Positions 19,528 through 27,591 of a DNA stretch of 53,473 nt are shown in pieces. The first letter of the stretch is position 1. Every line of letters begins with the position of its first letter. Both the position numbers and the translations under genes were made by a program. The notes beneath the pieces are model-generated. The model had not been told where the DNA came from, searched no databases, and worked only from the letters and a program-made list of their open reading frames with translations. Source of the stretch: Acidobacteriota bacterium (GTDB lineage Bacteria > Acidobacteriota > Vicinamibacteria > Marinacidobacterales > Marinacidobacteraceae); the NCBI GenBank assembly GCA_022822745.1, contig JAJEAO010000056.1, positions 1 through 53,473 on the forward strand, written 5' to 3'.

Positions 19528-21111
19528 GTGGACAGAATGACCCCGGATCTCGTCGGCGAACGCACCGAGGCGCTGCGCCGGGAACTCCGGCGGATCGGGC
19601 TGCTGCTGGACCGCCTTCCGGATCCCCCCGAGCCGCTCACCGCCGGGCAGCTCGCCGCCGCTTCCGGGCCGGTCCTGACCCGAACGCCCGGACCGCCGGA
19701 TGGCGCCGCTTCGCCCGGGAGTCTGGTGGCTGCGGCGGAGGCGGTGCGCACTGGCGAGGTGTCCGCGGTGGAGCTCGTCGAGGATGCGCTCGACCGGGCC
19801 CGCGAGGCCTCCGACCTGAACGCCTTCCTCCTGGTGCGCGCCGAGGCGGTGGAGGAGGCCCGGGAACGCGACGCGGAGGGCGACGGACCGCTTTGCGGCG
19901 TGCCGCTCACCGTGAAGGACATCGTGGATGTTCGCGGGCTGCCCACGACCTCGGGCTCGAAGTTCCCTCGGATGGCGGCGACCAGCGCTCCGGCCTGGGA
20001 AGCGCTCGAAGCGGCGGGCGCGGTGCTCCTCGGCAAGACGAACCTGGTCGAGTTCGCGTTCGGGGTCCACGGGGGGAACCCCACGTTCGGCCGGACGAAG
20101 AACCCCTGCGATCCGGACCGGATCCCCGGCGGCTCGTCCTCCGGGTCGGCCGCGGCCGTCGCGGTGGGGGCAGGCTACGGCTCGCTCGGCACGGATACCG
20201 GTGGCTCGATCCGGATTCCGGCGGCGCTCACCGGGATCTTCGGCCTCAAGCCGACCTACGGCGCCGTCTCCCGCGCAGGCGTCACCGCGCTCTCGTGGAG
20301 CCTCGACCACGTCGGACCGATGGCGCGCACGGCGGCGGATCTGGACCGGCTGTGGCGGGCGCTCGAGCCACGCAGTCCCGGTCCGGCGAAGTTCGCCCCC
20401 AACTGGGACGGCAAACCGCTCCCCAACCACGGTCTCGCGCCACTGCTCGGTGTCCGCATCGGAGTTCCGCGGAACCACTTCTTCTCCGGCCTGGCGCCAG
20501 AAGCGCGAGCTGCCACCGACCGCGTGCTCGATGCCCTGGCCAGCATCGGCGCCGAGCCGGTTCCGTTCGAGATCCCCGAGGTGGAGCTCGCCGGGCCCGC
20601 CCGCAGCGCGATCGCGTTCGCCGAAGCGGCCCGTTTCCACGCGCGGCGGCTCGAGCAGCGGCCCGACGACATCAGCCCCGAGGTCCGGCTGCTCCTCGAG
20701 GTGGGCGCGCGCCTCACCGCCTCGGACTACCTCACCGCGCTGAAGGTCCGGCGGGTGGTCACGGAGGCCTTCCGGCGGGCGTTCGTCGGGTTCGACGCGC
20801 TCATCACGCCTTCGGTCCCGGCGGGCGCCACCCCGGCCGGCGAGCCCCTCCTCCCTACCGGCGAGCCGCTCCGCACCGGTTTCATGCGCTTTGTGGCGCC
20901 TTTCAATCTGACGGGTTTCCCCGCGCTCGCCCTCCCCTCCGGCCGCGACCGAGCCGGGATGCCGCTCGGCGCCCAGCTCGTCGGCCCGCCAGGCGGGGAG
21001 GATGCGATCCTCGATCTCGCGCAGTACGCCGAAGCAATGGGCGCTACGGATCCGGTGCGCAGGGAGTCTGGGTCTCCCACCGTGGCGAACGGGTCTGCCC
21101 GACCGGGCTGA
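19528..21111 (+). CDS. Amidase signature family enzyme
   Basis: Hydrolyses an amide bond through the Ser-cisSer-Lys triad of the amidase signature family. Visible: GVPLTVKD with the catalytic Lys (about residue 130), the glycine/serine-rich GGSSSGSAAAVA (about 191-202) and TDTGGSIRIPA containing the cis-Ser and nucleophile. Length 527 fits. The first ~65 residues are a helical extension before the conserved fold. GTG at 19528 gives the longest form; an in-frame ATG at 19537 is equally possible. Similar in sequence to GatA, but no gatB or gatC gene is nearby, so a tRNA amidotransferase role is unlikely; the substrate is unknown. Confidence 0.85.
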   Translation: MDRMTPDLVGERTEALRRELRRIGLLLDRLPDPPEPLTAGQLAAASGPVLTRTPGPPDGAASPGSLVAAAEAVRTGEVSAVELVEDALDRAREASDLNAFLLVRAEAVEEARERDAEGDGPLCGVPLTVKDIVDVRGLPTTSGSKFPRMAATSAPAWEALEAAGAVLLGKTNLVEFAFGVHGGNPTFGRTKNPCDPDRIPGGSSSGSAAAVAVGAGYGSLGTDTGGSIRIPAALTGIFGLKPTYGAVSRAGVTALSWSLDHVGPMARTAADLDRLWRALEPRSPGPAKFAPNWDGKPLPNHGLAPLLGVRIGVPRNHFFSGLAPEARAATDRVLDALASIGAEPVPFEIPEVELAGPARSAIAFAEAARFHARRLEQRPDDISPEVRLLLEVGARLTASDYLTALKVRRVVTEAFRRAFVGFDALITPSVPAGATPAGEPLLPTGEPLRTGFMRFVAPFNLTGFPALALPSGRDRAGMPLGAQLVGPPGGEDAILDLAQYAEAMGATDPVRRESGSPTVANGSARPG

Positions 21112-21191
21112 CTCGGGGATGCCCCCGCGGTCCGGCGATTCAGGCGGCCGTCCCGCCGGGTCATCTCGGGCCGGACACGGTCAACGGAGGC

Positions 21192-21219
21192 AGGAGGAAT
21201 CCGGGGTAGGATTCCGGCC
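21192..21219 (+). promoter_or_regulatory. Hairpin between Shine-Dalgarno and start codon of fabI
   Basis: AGGAGG (21192-21197) is 22 bases from the fabI ATG, too far for normal initiation. In between, GGAATCC (21196-21202) and GGATTCC (21209-21215) form a perfect 7-bp stem with loop GGGGTA. Folding the hairpin would bring the Shine-Dalgarno to effective distance, although its last GG is part of the stem. Confidence 0.5.
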
Positions 21220-22005
21220 ATGCTGCTCGAAGGAAAGCGCGGCCTGATCGTGGGGGTCGCGAACCGCCGGTCGCTGGCGTGGGGGATCGCCCGATCCGCC
21301 GCCCGCGAGGGCGCGCAACTCGCCCTGAGTTACCAGAGCGAGCGACTCGCTCGGAACGTGAAGCCGCTCGCGGCGCAGATCCCCGGCGCGATCACGCTGC
21401 CGCTGGATGTCGCCGACGAGGAGTCGCTCGACGCCGCCCGGGACACGATCATGGACGGGCTGGGCGGGCTCGATTTCCTGGTCCACTCGGTTGCGTTCGC
21501 CGTCCGGACGGATCTCACGGGAGACTTCGTCTCGACTTCCCGCGAGGGGTTCGGCATCGCGCTCGACATCTCGGCGTATTCGCTCACCGCGCTGGCGCAG
21601 CGGTTCGGCCCGCTCCTCGAGGCCGAAGGCGGTGGCTCCGTGGTGACGCTGAGCTATCTCGGTGGCGAGCGGGCCGTCCCCCACTACAACGTGATGGGGG
21701 TGGCGAAGGCGGCGCTCGAGTCCTCGGTGCGCTACCTCGCCGCCGACCTCGGTCCCCGGGGCGTTCGGGTGAACGCGATCTCGGCGGGCCCGGCGCGGAC
21801 GCTGGCGGCGTCGGCGGTCTCCGGCATCAGCAAGATGCTGACTCACTACAGCACCTACGCCCCGCTCCGGGCGGGCACCGACCCGCTCGAAGTGGGAGAC
21901 GCGGCCGCGTTTCTCGTCTCGGACCTGTCCCGCGGGATCACCGGCGAAGTCCTCCATGTGGACAGCGGGTTCCACGCCATCGGGGCCCAGATCCCGGGCG
22001 TCTGA
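21220..22005 (+). CDS. fabI: Enoyl-[acyl-carrier-protein] reductase FabI
   Basis: Catalyses the last step of each fatty-acid elongation cycle, reducing trans-2-enoyl-ACP with NAD(P)H in the cytoplasm. The 261-residue SDR-like protein shows the FabI-type nucleotide site GVANRRSLAWGIA, HSVAFA, and the active-site pair Y...M..AK in YNVMGVAKAALES, then GPARTLAASAVSG. These separate FabI from ordinary SDRs and from FabV/FabK. ATG at 21220 gives the expected MLLEGKRGLI N-terminus. A stem-loop sits just before the start. The gene is followed after 2 bases by the LeuA-type synthase. Confidence 0.93.
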   Translation: MLLEGKRGLIVGVANRRSLAWGIARSAAREGAQLALSYQSERLARNVKPLAAQIPGAITLPLDVADEESLDAARDTIMDGLGGLDFLVHSVAFAVRTDLTGDFVSTSREGFGIALDISAYSLTALAQRFGPLLEAEGGGSVVTLSYLGGERAVPHYNVMGVAKAALESSVRYLAADLGPRGVRVNAISAGPARTLAASAVSGISKMLTHYSTYAPLRAGTDPLEVGDAAAFLVSDLSRGITGEVLHVDSGFHAIGAQIPGV

Positions 22006-22007
22006 GC

Positions 22008-23309
22008 GTGGGCGACGGGGCCGACTTCGCCAGCTCTCCCGGAGAGCCCGCGTTTTCCGGCGAGGCCCTGATCTACGACTGGAATCGGCCGGACCCGGCG
22101 AGCGCCTGGTTCCCGCCGAAGCCGGTCCTGCTGAACGACGAGACGCTCCGCGACGGATTGCAGAGCCCGTCGGTCGTCTCGCCTTCGCTGGACCGGAAGA
22201 TCGAGGTCCTCCACTGCATGGAGGATCTCGGGATCGCCTCGGCCGACATCGGCCTCCCCGCCGCCGGGCCGCACATGGAGGAACAGGTCTTCCACCTCGC
22301 CCGGGAGATCGCCGACAACCGGATGCGGATCCGGCCGAACTGCGCGGCGCGGACGCTGGTCTCCGACATCGAGCCGATCGCCCGGGTGTCCGACCGCGTC
22401 GGCATCCCCATCGAAGTCGCGATGTTCATCGGCTCCAGCCCGATCCGGCAGTACGCCGAGGACTGGGATCTGGATCTCCTGCTCCGCCACACCGAGCGGG
22501 CGGTCTCGTGGGCCGCGGAACACGGGGTTCCGCCGATGTACGTCACCGAAGACACGACCCGCGCCCATCCCGAGAGCGTTCGCCGGCTCTACACCGCCGC
22601 CATCGAGGCCGGTTCCCGGCGCGTCGTCGTCTGCGACACGGTGGGCCACGCCACGCCGGACGGGGTCACCCGGCTGCTCCGCTTCGTGCGCGAGGTGATC
22701 GCGGCGTCCGGCGAGGAGGTGCAGCTCGACTGGCACGGGCACCGGGACCGCGGACTCTCGGTGCCGAACAGCCTGACTGCGATCGAGGCGGGCGCCGACT
22801 GCGTCCACGGCACCGCGATCGGGATCGGCGAGCGGTGCGGCAACACGCCCATGGACCAGCTCCTCGTGAACCTGAAACTGCTCGGGTGGATCACGAATGA
22901 CCTCTCGAGCCTCCGCGAGTACTGCCGCGTCGTCGCCGAGGCGACCGGGGTGGCCATTCCGCCCGGATATCCGGTCGTCGGGCAGGACGCCTTCCGCACC
23001 GGCACCGGCGTCCACGCCGCCGCCATCATCAAGGCGATGGCCAAGGGCGACGACTGGCTCGCCGACCGGGTGTATTCCGGGGTGCCCGCCGGGGATTACG
23101 GGCTCCGCCAGCGGGTGGAGGTCGGGCCGATGAGCGGCCTCTCGAATGTCGTGTACTGGCTGGAGCAGCGCGGCTACGAGCCCACCGACGATCTGAAGCA
23201 CCGCATCTTCCGCGCCGCCAAGGAGACGGACCGGGTTCTCCGCGACGGGGAGATCGAGGCGCTGATTCGCGAGGGCGGCCCGACGTCCGCCGCCCCCGCG
23301 CCATCCTGA
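22008..23309 (+). CDS. 2-isopropylmalate synthase-like (LeuA/HMGL family) enzyme
   Basis: TIM-barrel enzyme that condenses acetyl-CoA with a 2-oxo acid. Visible are the opening motif NDETLRDGLQSP with the metal-binding Asp, EDTTRAHPE, CDTVGHATP, DWHGHRDRGL with the metal His pair, and GIGERCGNTPMDQ. The last is typical of isopropylmalate, homocitrate and citramalate synthases rather than HMG-CoA lyase. At 433 residues it lacks the usual C-terminal LeuA regulatory domain, so feedback control by leucine is not expected. GTG at 22008 follows fabI by 2 bases. The substrate is uncertain; homocitrate or citramalate synthesis is also possible. Confidence 0.82.
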   Translation: MGDGADFASSPGEPAFSGEALIYDWNRPDPASAWFPPKPVLLNDETLRDGLQSPSVVSPSLDRKIEVLHCMEDLGIASADIGLPAAGPHMEEQVFHLAREIADNRMRIRPNCAARTLVSDIEPIARVSDRVGIPIEVAMFIGSSPIRQYAEDWDLDLLLRHTERAVSWAAEHGVPPMYVTEDTTRAHPESVRRLYTAAIEAGSRRVVVCDTVGHATPDGVTRLLRFVREVIAASGEEVQLDWHGHRDRGLSVPNSLTAIEAGADCVHGTAIGIGERCGNTPMDQLLVNLKLLGWITNDLSSLREYCRVVAEATGVAIPPGYPVVGQDAFRTGTGVHAAAIIKAMAKGDDWLADRVYSGVPAGDYGLRQRVEVGPMSGLSNVVYWLEQRGYEPTDDLKHRIFRAAKETDRVLRDGEIEALIREGGPTSAAPAPS

Positions 23310-23347
23310 GCCCCGGTTCCCGTCGCGCGCCGCGGTCCGCCGCCGCG

Positions 23348-24847
23348 GTGATCCTGACCGTCGGGCCGCGCGTCCTCCTCGTGCGCCGCTCCCCCGGGTT
23401 GCGGGCGTTTCCCGGTCTGTGGGCGTTCCCGGGCGGGAAGGTGAGCCGGGACGACGCCGAAGTTGCGGTCGAGGGGATCTCGGACCGGGCGGGCGCGGCG
23501 TCCATCGTCGCGGCGGTGCGGGAGGTCTTCGAGGAGACCGGCGTGCTCCTCGCCCGCACCCGCGCCCGCGTTCCGGCCTCCCTCCGCGAGGAGCTGCGGC
23601 GGGGCCTCCTCGCCGGCGACTTCGGGTTCGCCCGGGTCGCCGGCCGGACCGGGGCCCGCCTCCGCGCCTCCGACTTCGTTCCCGTCGCCGAACGGGTCAC
23701 CCCGGCGTGGGCGCCGTTCCGGTTCGCGACAACCTTCTACCGGATGCCGCTGCCAGCCGGCGAAGCGCCGGCGATCTGGCCCGGAGAGATCGTGGAATCG
23801 GCGCTGGTCGCGCCGGAGGCCGCCCTCGAGCGCTGGACCGCCGGGGCGCTGCCGCTGGCGCCGCCGGTGATCGGTCTGCTCGAGCGGTGGACGACGGACG
23901 CCGCCGCCTACCGGAAACGCAACCGGGATTCGGGCCGTCGGGAGCCCGGCGTCGCGCCCTGGGTCCGGCCGTGGCCCGGGGTGGCGCTGATCGCCTGCCG
24001 GACCCGCACCCTGCCGCCCGCGACCCACACGAATGCGCTCCTCGTCGGGGGCAGGCGCCGCTACCTGGTGGATCCGGCGCCGGAGGATCCCGACGAGCGG
24101 CGGGCGCTGTTCGCGCGAGTGGACCGGCTGCTCGCCGAGGGCGGGGCGAAGCTCGACGGCGTACTGGTCACCCACCACCACGCGGACCACACCGGTTCGG
24201 TCCTCGAAGCGGCGGAGCGCTACCGGACTCCGGTCGGCGCCCACCCGGAGACGCTGGCGCGGTTGCCCCCGGTCTCCCGCCCGATGCCGCTGACCGGAGG
24301 CGAAGCGCTGCCGCTCGGCGAGGCCCCGGACGGATCCGCCGACTGGCGGCTCGTCGTCCGCTTCACGCCCGGGCACGCCCCGGGCCACCTCGCCTTCGAG
24401 GAGAACCGCTACGGGGCGGTTCTCGCCGGGGACCTGGTCTCGTCGCTCTCGTCCATCCTGATCCCGCCGGAGGACGGTGATCTCGGCCTCTACATGGAGT
24501 CGCTGGGCCGTCTCGCCGCCGACTGTCGCGGTCCGGTGCTCCCGGCGCACGGCCCGGCGGTCGTTCCCGGCAAGCGACTCCTCGAGAAGCAGCTTCGCCA
24601 TCGCGAGGCGCGCGAGGCGAGCCTGGTGGCGGCGCTCGGGGCCGAGCCCCGCAGCCTCGGCGCGCTCGCCGCGAAGGTCTATCCGGTGGCCGAGGTGCCT
24701 GCCGACGGGCCGGTGCGGCGTCTCGCCCTCGCGGCGCTCACTTCGGGGCTCCGCAAGCTGGAGCGCGAGGGACGAGCCGTTCGGGAACCGGGCGGATGGG
24801 TAGCCGGGGTTTGTGCCCGGGACGAGCGCGCTGGTGGCGGCGCCTGA
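23348..24847 (+). CDS. Nudix hydrolase fused to metallo-beta-lactamase fold hydrolase (LACTB2-like)
   Basis: Two enzymes in one 499-residue chain. Residues 1-190 are a Nudix domain: LWAFPGGKVS and, after an unusually long spacer of about 25 residues, REVFEETGVLL; the split Nudix box resembles that of NUDT19-like proteins. Residues 210-450 are an MBL-fold hydrolase with THHHADHTG, TPGHAPGHLAF, GDLVSS and PAHGP metal motifs, and the end resembles the winged-helix tail of LACTB2. Likely substrates are nucleoside-diphosphate derivatives or acyl-CoA (Nudix) and thioester or RNA (MBL), but this is inference. The start is uncertain: GTG 23348 trims the domain's first strand, and an upstream non-ATG start is possible. 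Confidence 0.85.
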   Translation: MILTVGPRVLLVRRSPGLRAFPGLWAFPGGKVSRDDAEVAVEGISDRAGAASIVAAVREVFEETGVLLARTRARVPASLREELRRGLLAGDFGFARVAGRTGARLRASDFVPVAERVTPAWAPFRFATTFYRMPLPAGEAPAIWPGEIVESALVAPEAALERWTAGALPLAPPVIGLLERWTTDAAAYRKRNRDSGRREPGVAPWVRPWPGVALIACRTRTLPPATHTNALLVGGRRRYLVDPAPEDPDERRALFARVDRLLAEGGAKLDGVLVTHHHADHTGSVLEAAERYRTPVGAHPETLARLPPVSRPMPLTGGEALPLGEAPDGSADWRLVVRFTPGHAPGHLAFEENRYGAVLAGDLVSSLSSILIPPEDGDLGLYMESLGRLAADCRGPVLPAHGPAVVPGKRLLEKQLRHREAREASLVAALGAEPRSLGALAAKVYPVAEVPADGPVRRLALAALTSGLRKLEREGRAVREPGGWVAGVCARDERAGGGA

Positions 24848-24872
24848 CGAAACGCTGCTGCGCGGCGCGCCC

Positions 24873-24898
24873 CTTGCCCGCGCGCCGGGCCAGTTCTC
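24873..24898 (-). repeat. Degenerate partial copy of family A core
   Basis: The segment CTTGCCCGCGCGCCGGGCCA followed by GTTCTC matches 79-104 at 24 of 26 positions. It lies in the 63-bp gap between two convergent genes. Only half of the core remains, so it may be a decayed copy. Confidence 0.6.
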
Positions 24899-24910
24899 CC
24901 TCGGGCTGGC

Positions 24911-26221
24911 TCAGTTCGCCTCGCTCCCCGGAACCGGGTTCCCGGCGATGACCACCCGGGAGATCGAGCGAAGGGCGGCGATGTCCTCGAGCGGGTTCTC
25001 GTCGAGCACGATGAAGTCGGCCCACTTCCCCGGCTCGAGGGTTCCGACGCCTTCCAGATCGAGACACGCAGCCGCGTCGCCGGTCGCCGAACGGAGGATC
25101 TGCTCGGCGGTCAGTCCCGCCTCGGCCATCTCGGCGGTTTCGATGTGCTCGAAGTACCCCTGGAAGCGGCCGGCGGGCCCGGTGTCGGTGCCGAAGGCGA
25201 TCGGGATCCTCGCGTCCGCCACGACCTTCAGGTTCGCCATCGCGGTGGGATAGGCCTCCCGGTACCCCTGCGCGGCCGGACTCGCCGCCACCGCGGCCAT
25301 CCGCTCGGGATCGCCGAGCTCCTCGATCACGGCGGGATCGGCGTCCTTCAGGAAGAACGGATCGTCGAAGAACTCCGGAATGTCCCCGTACACGAAGGTG
25401 GAGATCTCGCGGACGAGCGTCGGGACGTAGCAGACGCCGGTCTCCGCCATCAGGTCGAGGAACTCCTGGTCCACCGGCTGGTCGCGGACGCTGTGGGCGA
25501 TGAGCCCCGATCCGGCGCGCAGCACCTCCTTGGCGTCGTCGAGATAGAAGATGTGGGTCGTGACCCGCTTGCCGGCCTCTTCGCCGAGCTCCATGACCCG
25601 CTGGATCGTCTCGGAAGAGACCCGCTCGTTCGCCCCCAGGTTCGTGTCCACCCGCATCTTGAGGAAGTCCGCGGGCAGGGCGAGGCTGCGCTCCACCGAG
25701 GCCTCGGCCTCCTCGGGCGTGCCGGAAGAGATGACTTCGCCGGCGATCCAGATCCGGGCGCGGTCGAGGGTCTCGTCCTGCTCGTCCCGAAGCGCGGCGG
25801 CTTCGGCGCCGTCGCCGCCGAGCGAGGCGATGCTGGTGATCCCGTAACGGGCGTAGAGCGCGAGTTGCCGGAGCAGGTTCTCCCGCGTGTAGTGGCCGCC
25901 CTCGAGGCCGAGCACGTCGCTGACGTGACCATGCGCATTGACCAGGCCGGGGACGATCGTCTTTCCGGTGAGATCCTCGCGGGCGGCCCCGGCCGGAATC
26001 TCGACGTCGCTGGCGCGGCCGACGGCGGTGATCATGCCCCGGTCCACGAGGAGGACCGCGTCCTCGATGAGCCCGGCTCCGGTTCCGTCCCAGAGGGCGA
26101 CGCCGGTGAACGCGGTGACGCCCGGGAGCGGCTCGGGCGGCTGCGCGCAGGCGACCGGGGTCAGAGCGGCGGCGAGAAGGGCCGGGAGCAGGGGGCGACA
26201 ACGGAACAGACGGTCGGGCAC
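24911..26221 (-). CDS. Secreted amidohydrolase family protein (metal-dependent)
   Basis: Amidohydrolase-superfamily TIM barrel (436 residues). An N-terminal signal (LLPALLAAALTPVACA) suggests export, perhaps as a lipoprotein although the lipobox is imperfect. The fold begins with GVALWDGTGAG and DLTGKTIVPGLVNAHGHV with the HxH metal pair; TTHIFYLDDAKE and IAHSVRD supply further His ligands, and FGTDTGPAGRF the catalytic Asp. The C-terminus is the usual LEPGKWADFIVLDENP. It is divergent from the DDAH-like gene at 26320. Such lipoproteins are commonly peptidases or imidazolonepropionase-like hydrolases; the substrate is unknown. Confidence 0.85.
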   Translation of the reverse strand: MPDRLFRCRPLLPALLAAALTPVACAQPPEPLPGVTAFTGVALWDGTGAGLIEDAVLLVDRGMITAVGRASDVEIPAGAAREDLTGKTIVPGLVNAHGHVSDVLGLEGGHYTRENLLRQLALYARYGITSIASLGGDGAEAAALRDEQDETLDRARIWIAGEVISSGTPEEAEASVERSLALPADFLKMRVDTNLGANERVSSETIQRVMELGEEAGKRVTTHIFYLDDAKEVLRAGSGLIAHSVRDQPVDQEFLDLMAETGVCYVPTLVREISTFVYGDIPEFFDDPFFLKDADPAVIEELGDPERMAAVAASPAAQGYREAYPTAMANLKVVADARIPIAFGTDTGPAGRFQGYFEHIETAEMAEAGLTAEQILRSATGDAAACLDLEGVGTLEPGKWADFIVLDENPLEDIAALRSISRVVIAGNPVPGSEAN

Positions 26222-26319
26222 GGGCGAAACCTCCGGACCGGCGAGAATACCGGGGCCGACGGGCGCGCGGGCGGTCGGCCGGCCGGTTTGCTGGGCTTCG
26301 GGGATAGGGTTCGCGGTTC

Positions 26320-27228
26320 GTGAGCGTCCTGGCCGCCGAATCGCCGCCCGTCTCGGCCGCGCCGAGCATGTGCGGCCGTCTGCGCCGCGTGCTCCTCGTG
26401 GAACCCGCGATCTGCGGGTGGGGCCCGGACGCCGGGTGGCGCGGGCTCGGCTACTTCCGCCCCCCGGACGGTCTGGCCGCGGCGAGGGAGCACCGGGAAC
26501 TCCGGCGCATCCTCACCGGATTCGGGGTCGAGGTGCTGGACGCCGGCCCTTCGGCCGACGCTGCCGGACTGACCCCGGACGCGACCTACTGCCACGACGC
26601 CTCGTTCCCGACGGCGCGGGGGATGATCCTGATGCGGATGGGAAAGCGGGCCCGCCGGGCGGAGCCGGCGTTCCACCGGGCGCTCTGCGAAGAGGCCGGG
26701 ATCCCGGTCGTCGGGACCATCGAGCCCCCCGGGCTGGCCGAAGGGGGCGACCTCGTCTGGCTCGATTCGTTCACGATCCTCGCGGGCGAGGGATACCGCA
26801 CGAACTCCGAGGGGATCCGCCAGCTCCAGGCTCTCGTCGCCGAAGACGGCGTGGAGGTCGTTTCCGCCCCGCTCCCCCACGGCAACGGGCCCGGTGCCTG
26901 CCTCCATCTCATGTCGCTCCTGAGCGTGCTCGATCGAACGACCCTGCTCGCCGATCCGCACTACCTCGCCGTCTCCACGCTGCGGCTCCTCGGGGACCGG
27001 GGCTTCACCCGGATTCCGATCGTGGAGGAGGAGCGCGACACGATGGCGGCGAACGTGCTCGCGCTCGGGGATCGCGCGATGCTCGCGCTCGAGGCGAACC
27101 CGCGGACGAACGAGCGGCTCCGCGACGCCGGGTTCCGGGTTCTGACCTACGTCGGGGACGAGATCAGCGCCAACGGATCGGGCGGCCCGACCTGCCTCAC
27201 CCGCCCGATCCTCCGGGATCCGGCGTGA
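26320..27228 (+). CDS. Dimethylarginine dimethylaminohydrolase / arginine deiminase-like enzyme
   Basis: Guanidine-group-modifying enzyme of the amidinotransferase fold (302 residues). Visible are EGGDLVWLD, the catalytic His in GACLHLMSLLS and the C-terminal nucleophile Cys in GGPTCLTRPIL, the order expected for DDAH or the deiminase-like subfamily. An N-terminal segment with ICGWGPDAGW replaces the usual start. It would convert N-omega-methylarginines to citrulline, or free arginine; also possible is a role in ornithine cyclodeaminase-type pathways. The start GTG at 26320 is not well supported; a later start near residue 17 is an alternative. A small coupled membrane protein follows. Confidence 0.83.
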   Translation: MSVLAAESPPVSAAPSMCGRLRRVLLVEPAICGWGPDAGWRGLGYFRPPDGLAAAREHRELRRILTGFGVEVLDAGPSADAAGLTPDATYCHDASFPTARGMILMRMGKRARRAEPAFHRALCEEAGIPVVGTIEPPGLAEGGDLVWLDSFTILAGEGYRTNSEGIRQLQALVAEDGVEVVSAPLPHGNGPGACLHLMSLLSVLDRTTLLADPHYLAVSTLRLLGDRGFTRIPIVEEERDTMAANVLALGDRAMLALEANPRTNERLRDAGFRVLTYVGDEISANGSGGPTCLTRPILRDPA

Positions 27229-27509
27229 CCGACCGTCGCCGCCGGATCCGGCGCGCCGGCTGGATCGCGTTCGCCGCCTTCCTCGCGCTCGCGGGCGCGC
27301 TCGTCGTCTCCACGCTCCGGATGGGGGAGGAGCGGTGCGAGGTGACGATGGTGATGAACGGGCGGGAAGCGACCGTGACCGCCCGCGGCGCGACGGAGCC
27401 GGACGCGATCCGAGCCGCCGTCACCGGCGCGTGCGCGCGGATCGCCCAGGGGCGGACCCAGAACATCCTCTGCCTCGACTCGCCGCCCCGAGCCGTCCGC
27501 TGCGAATAG
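27225..27509 (+). CDS. Small membrane-anchored protein with four cysteines
   Basis: A 94-residue protein: basic N-terminus, one transmembrane helix (about residues 10-31) and a C-terminal soluble part with four cysteines (MGEERCEVTMV, GACARIAQG, ILCLDSPP, final AVRCE) suggesting two disulfides on the outer side of the membrane. GTG at 27225 overlaps the stop of the DDAH-like gene (GTGA), implying translational coupling. No family recognised. Confidence 0.65.
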   Translation: MTDRRRRIRRAGWIAFAAFLALAGALVVSTLRMGEERCEVTMVMNGREATVTARGATEPDAIRAAVTGACARIAQGRTQNILCLDSPPRAVRCE

Positions 27510-27591
27510 CCGGAACTTCGCAGCGCCCGGAGGGGAGCGGCGCTCGCATAGGATCGGGACCGGACTGCGCCCGCGGTCCGGGAGGATGCCC

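Noticed and set aside
19528-21111. GatA subunit of Asp/Glu-tRNA amidotransferase
   Set aside because: Has an unrelated N-terminal extension and no gatB/gatC nearby; amidase signature alone is not specific.
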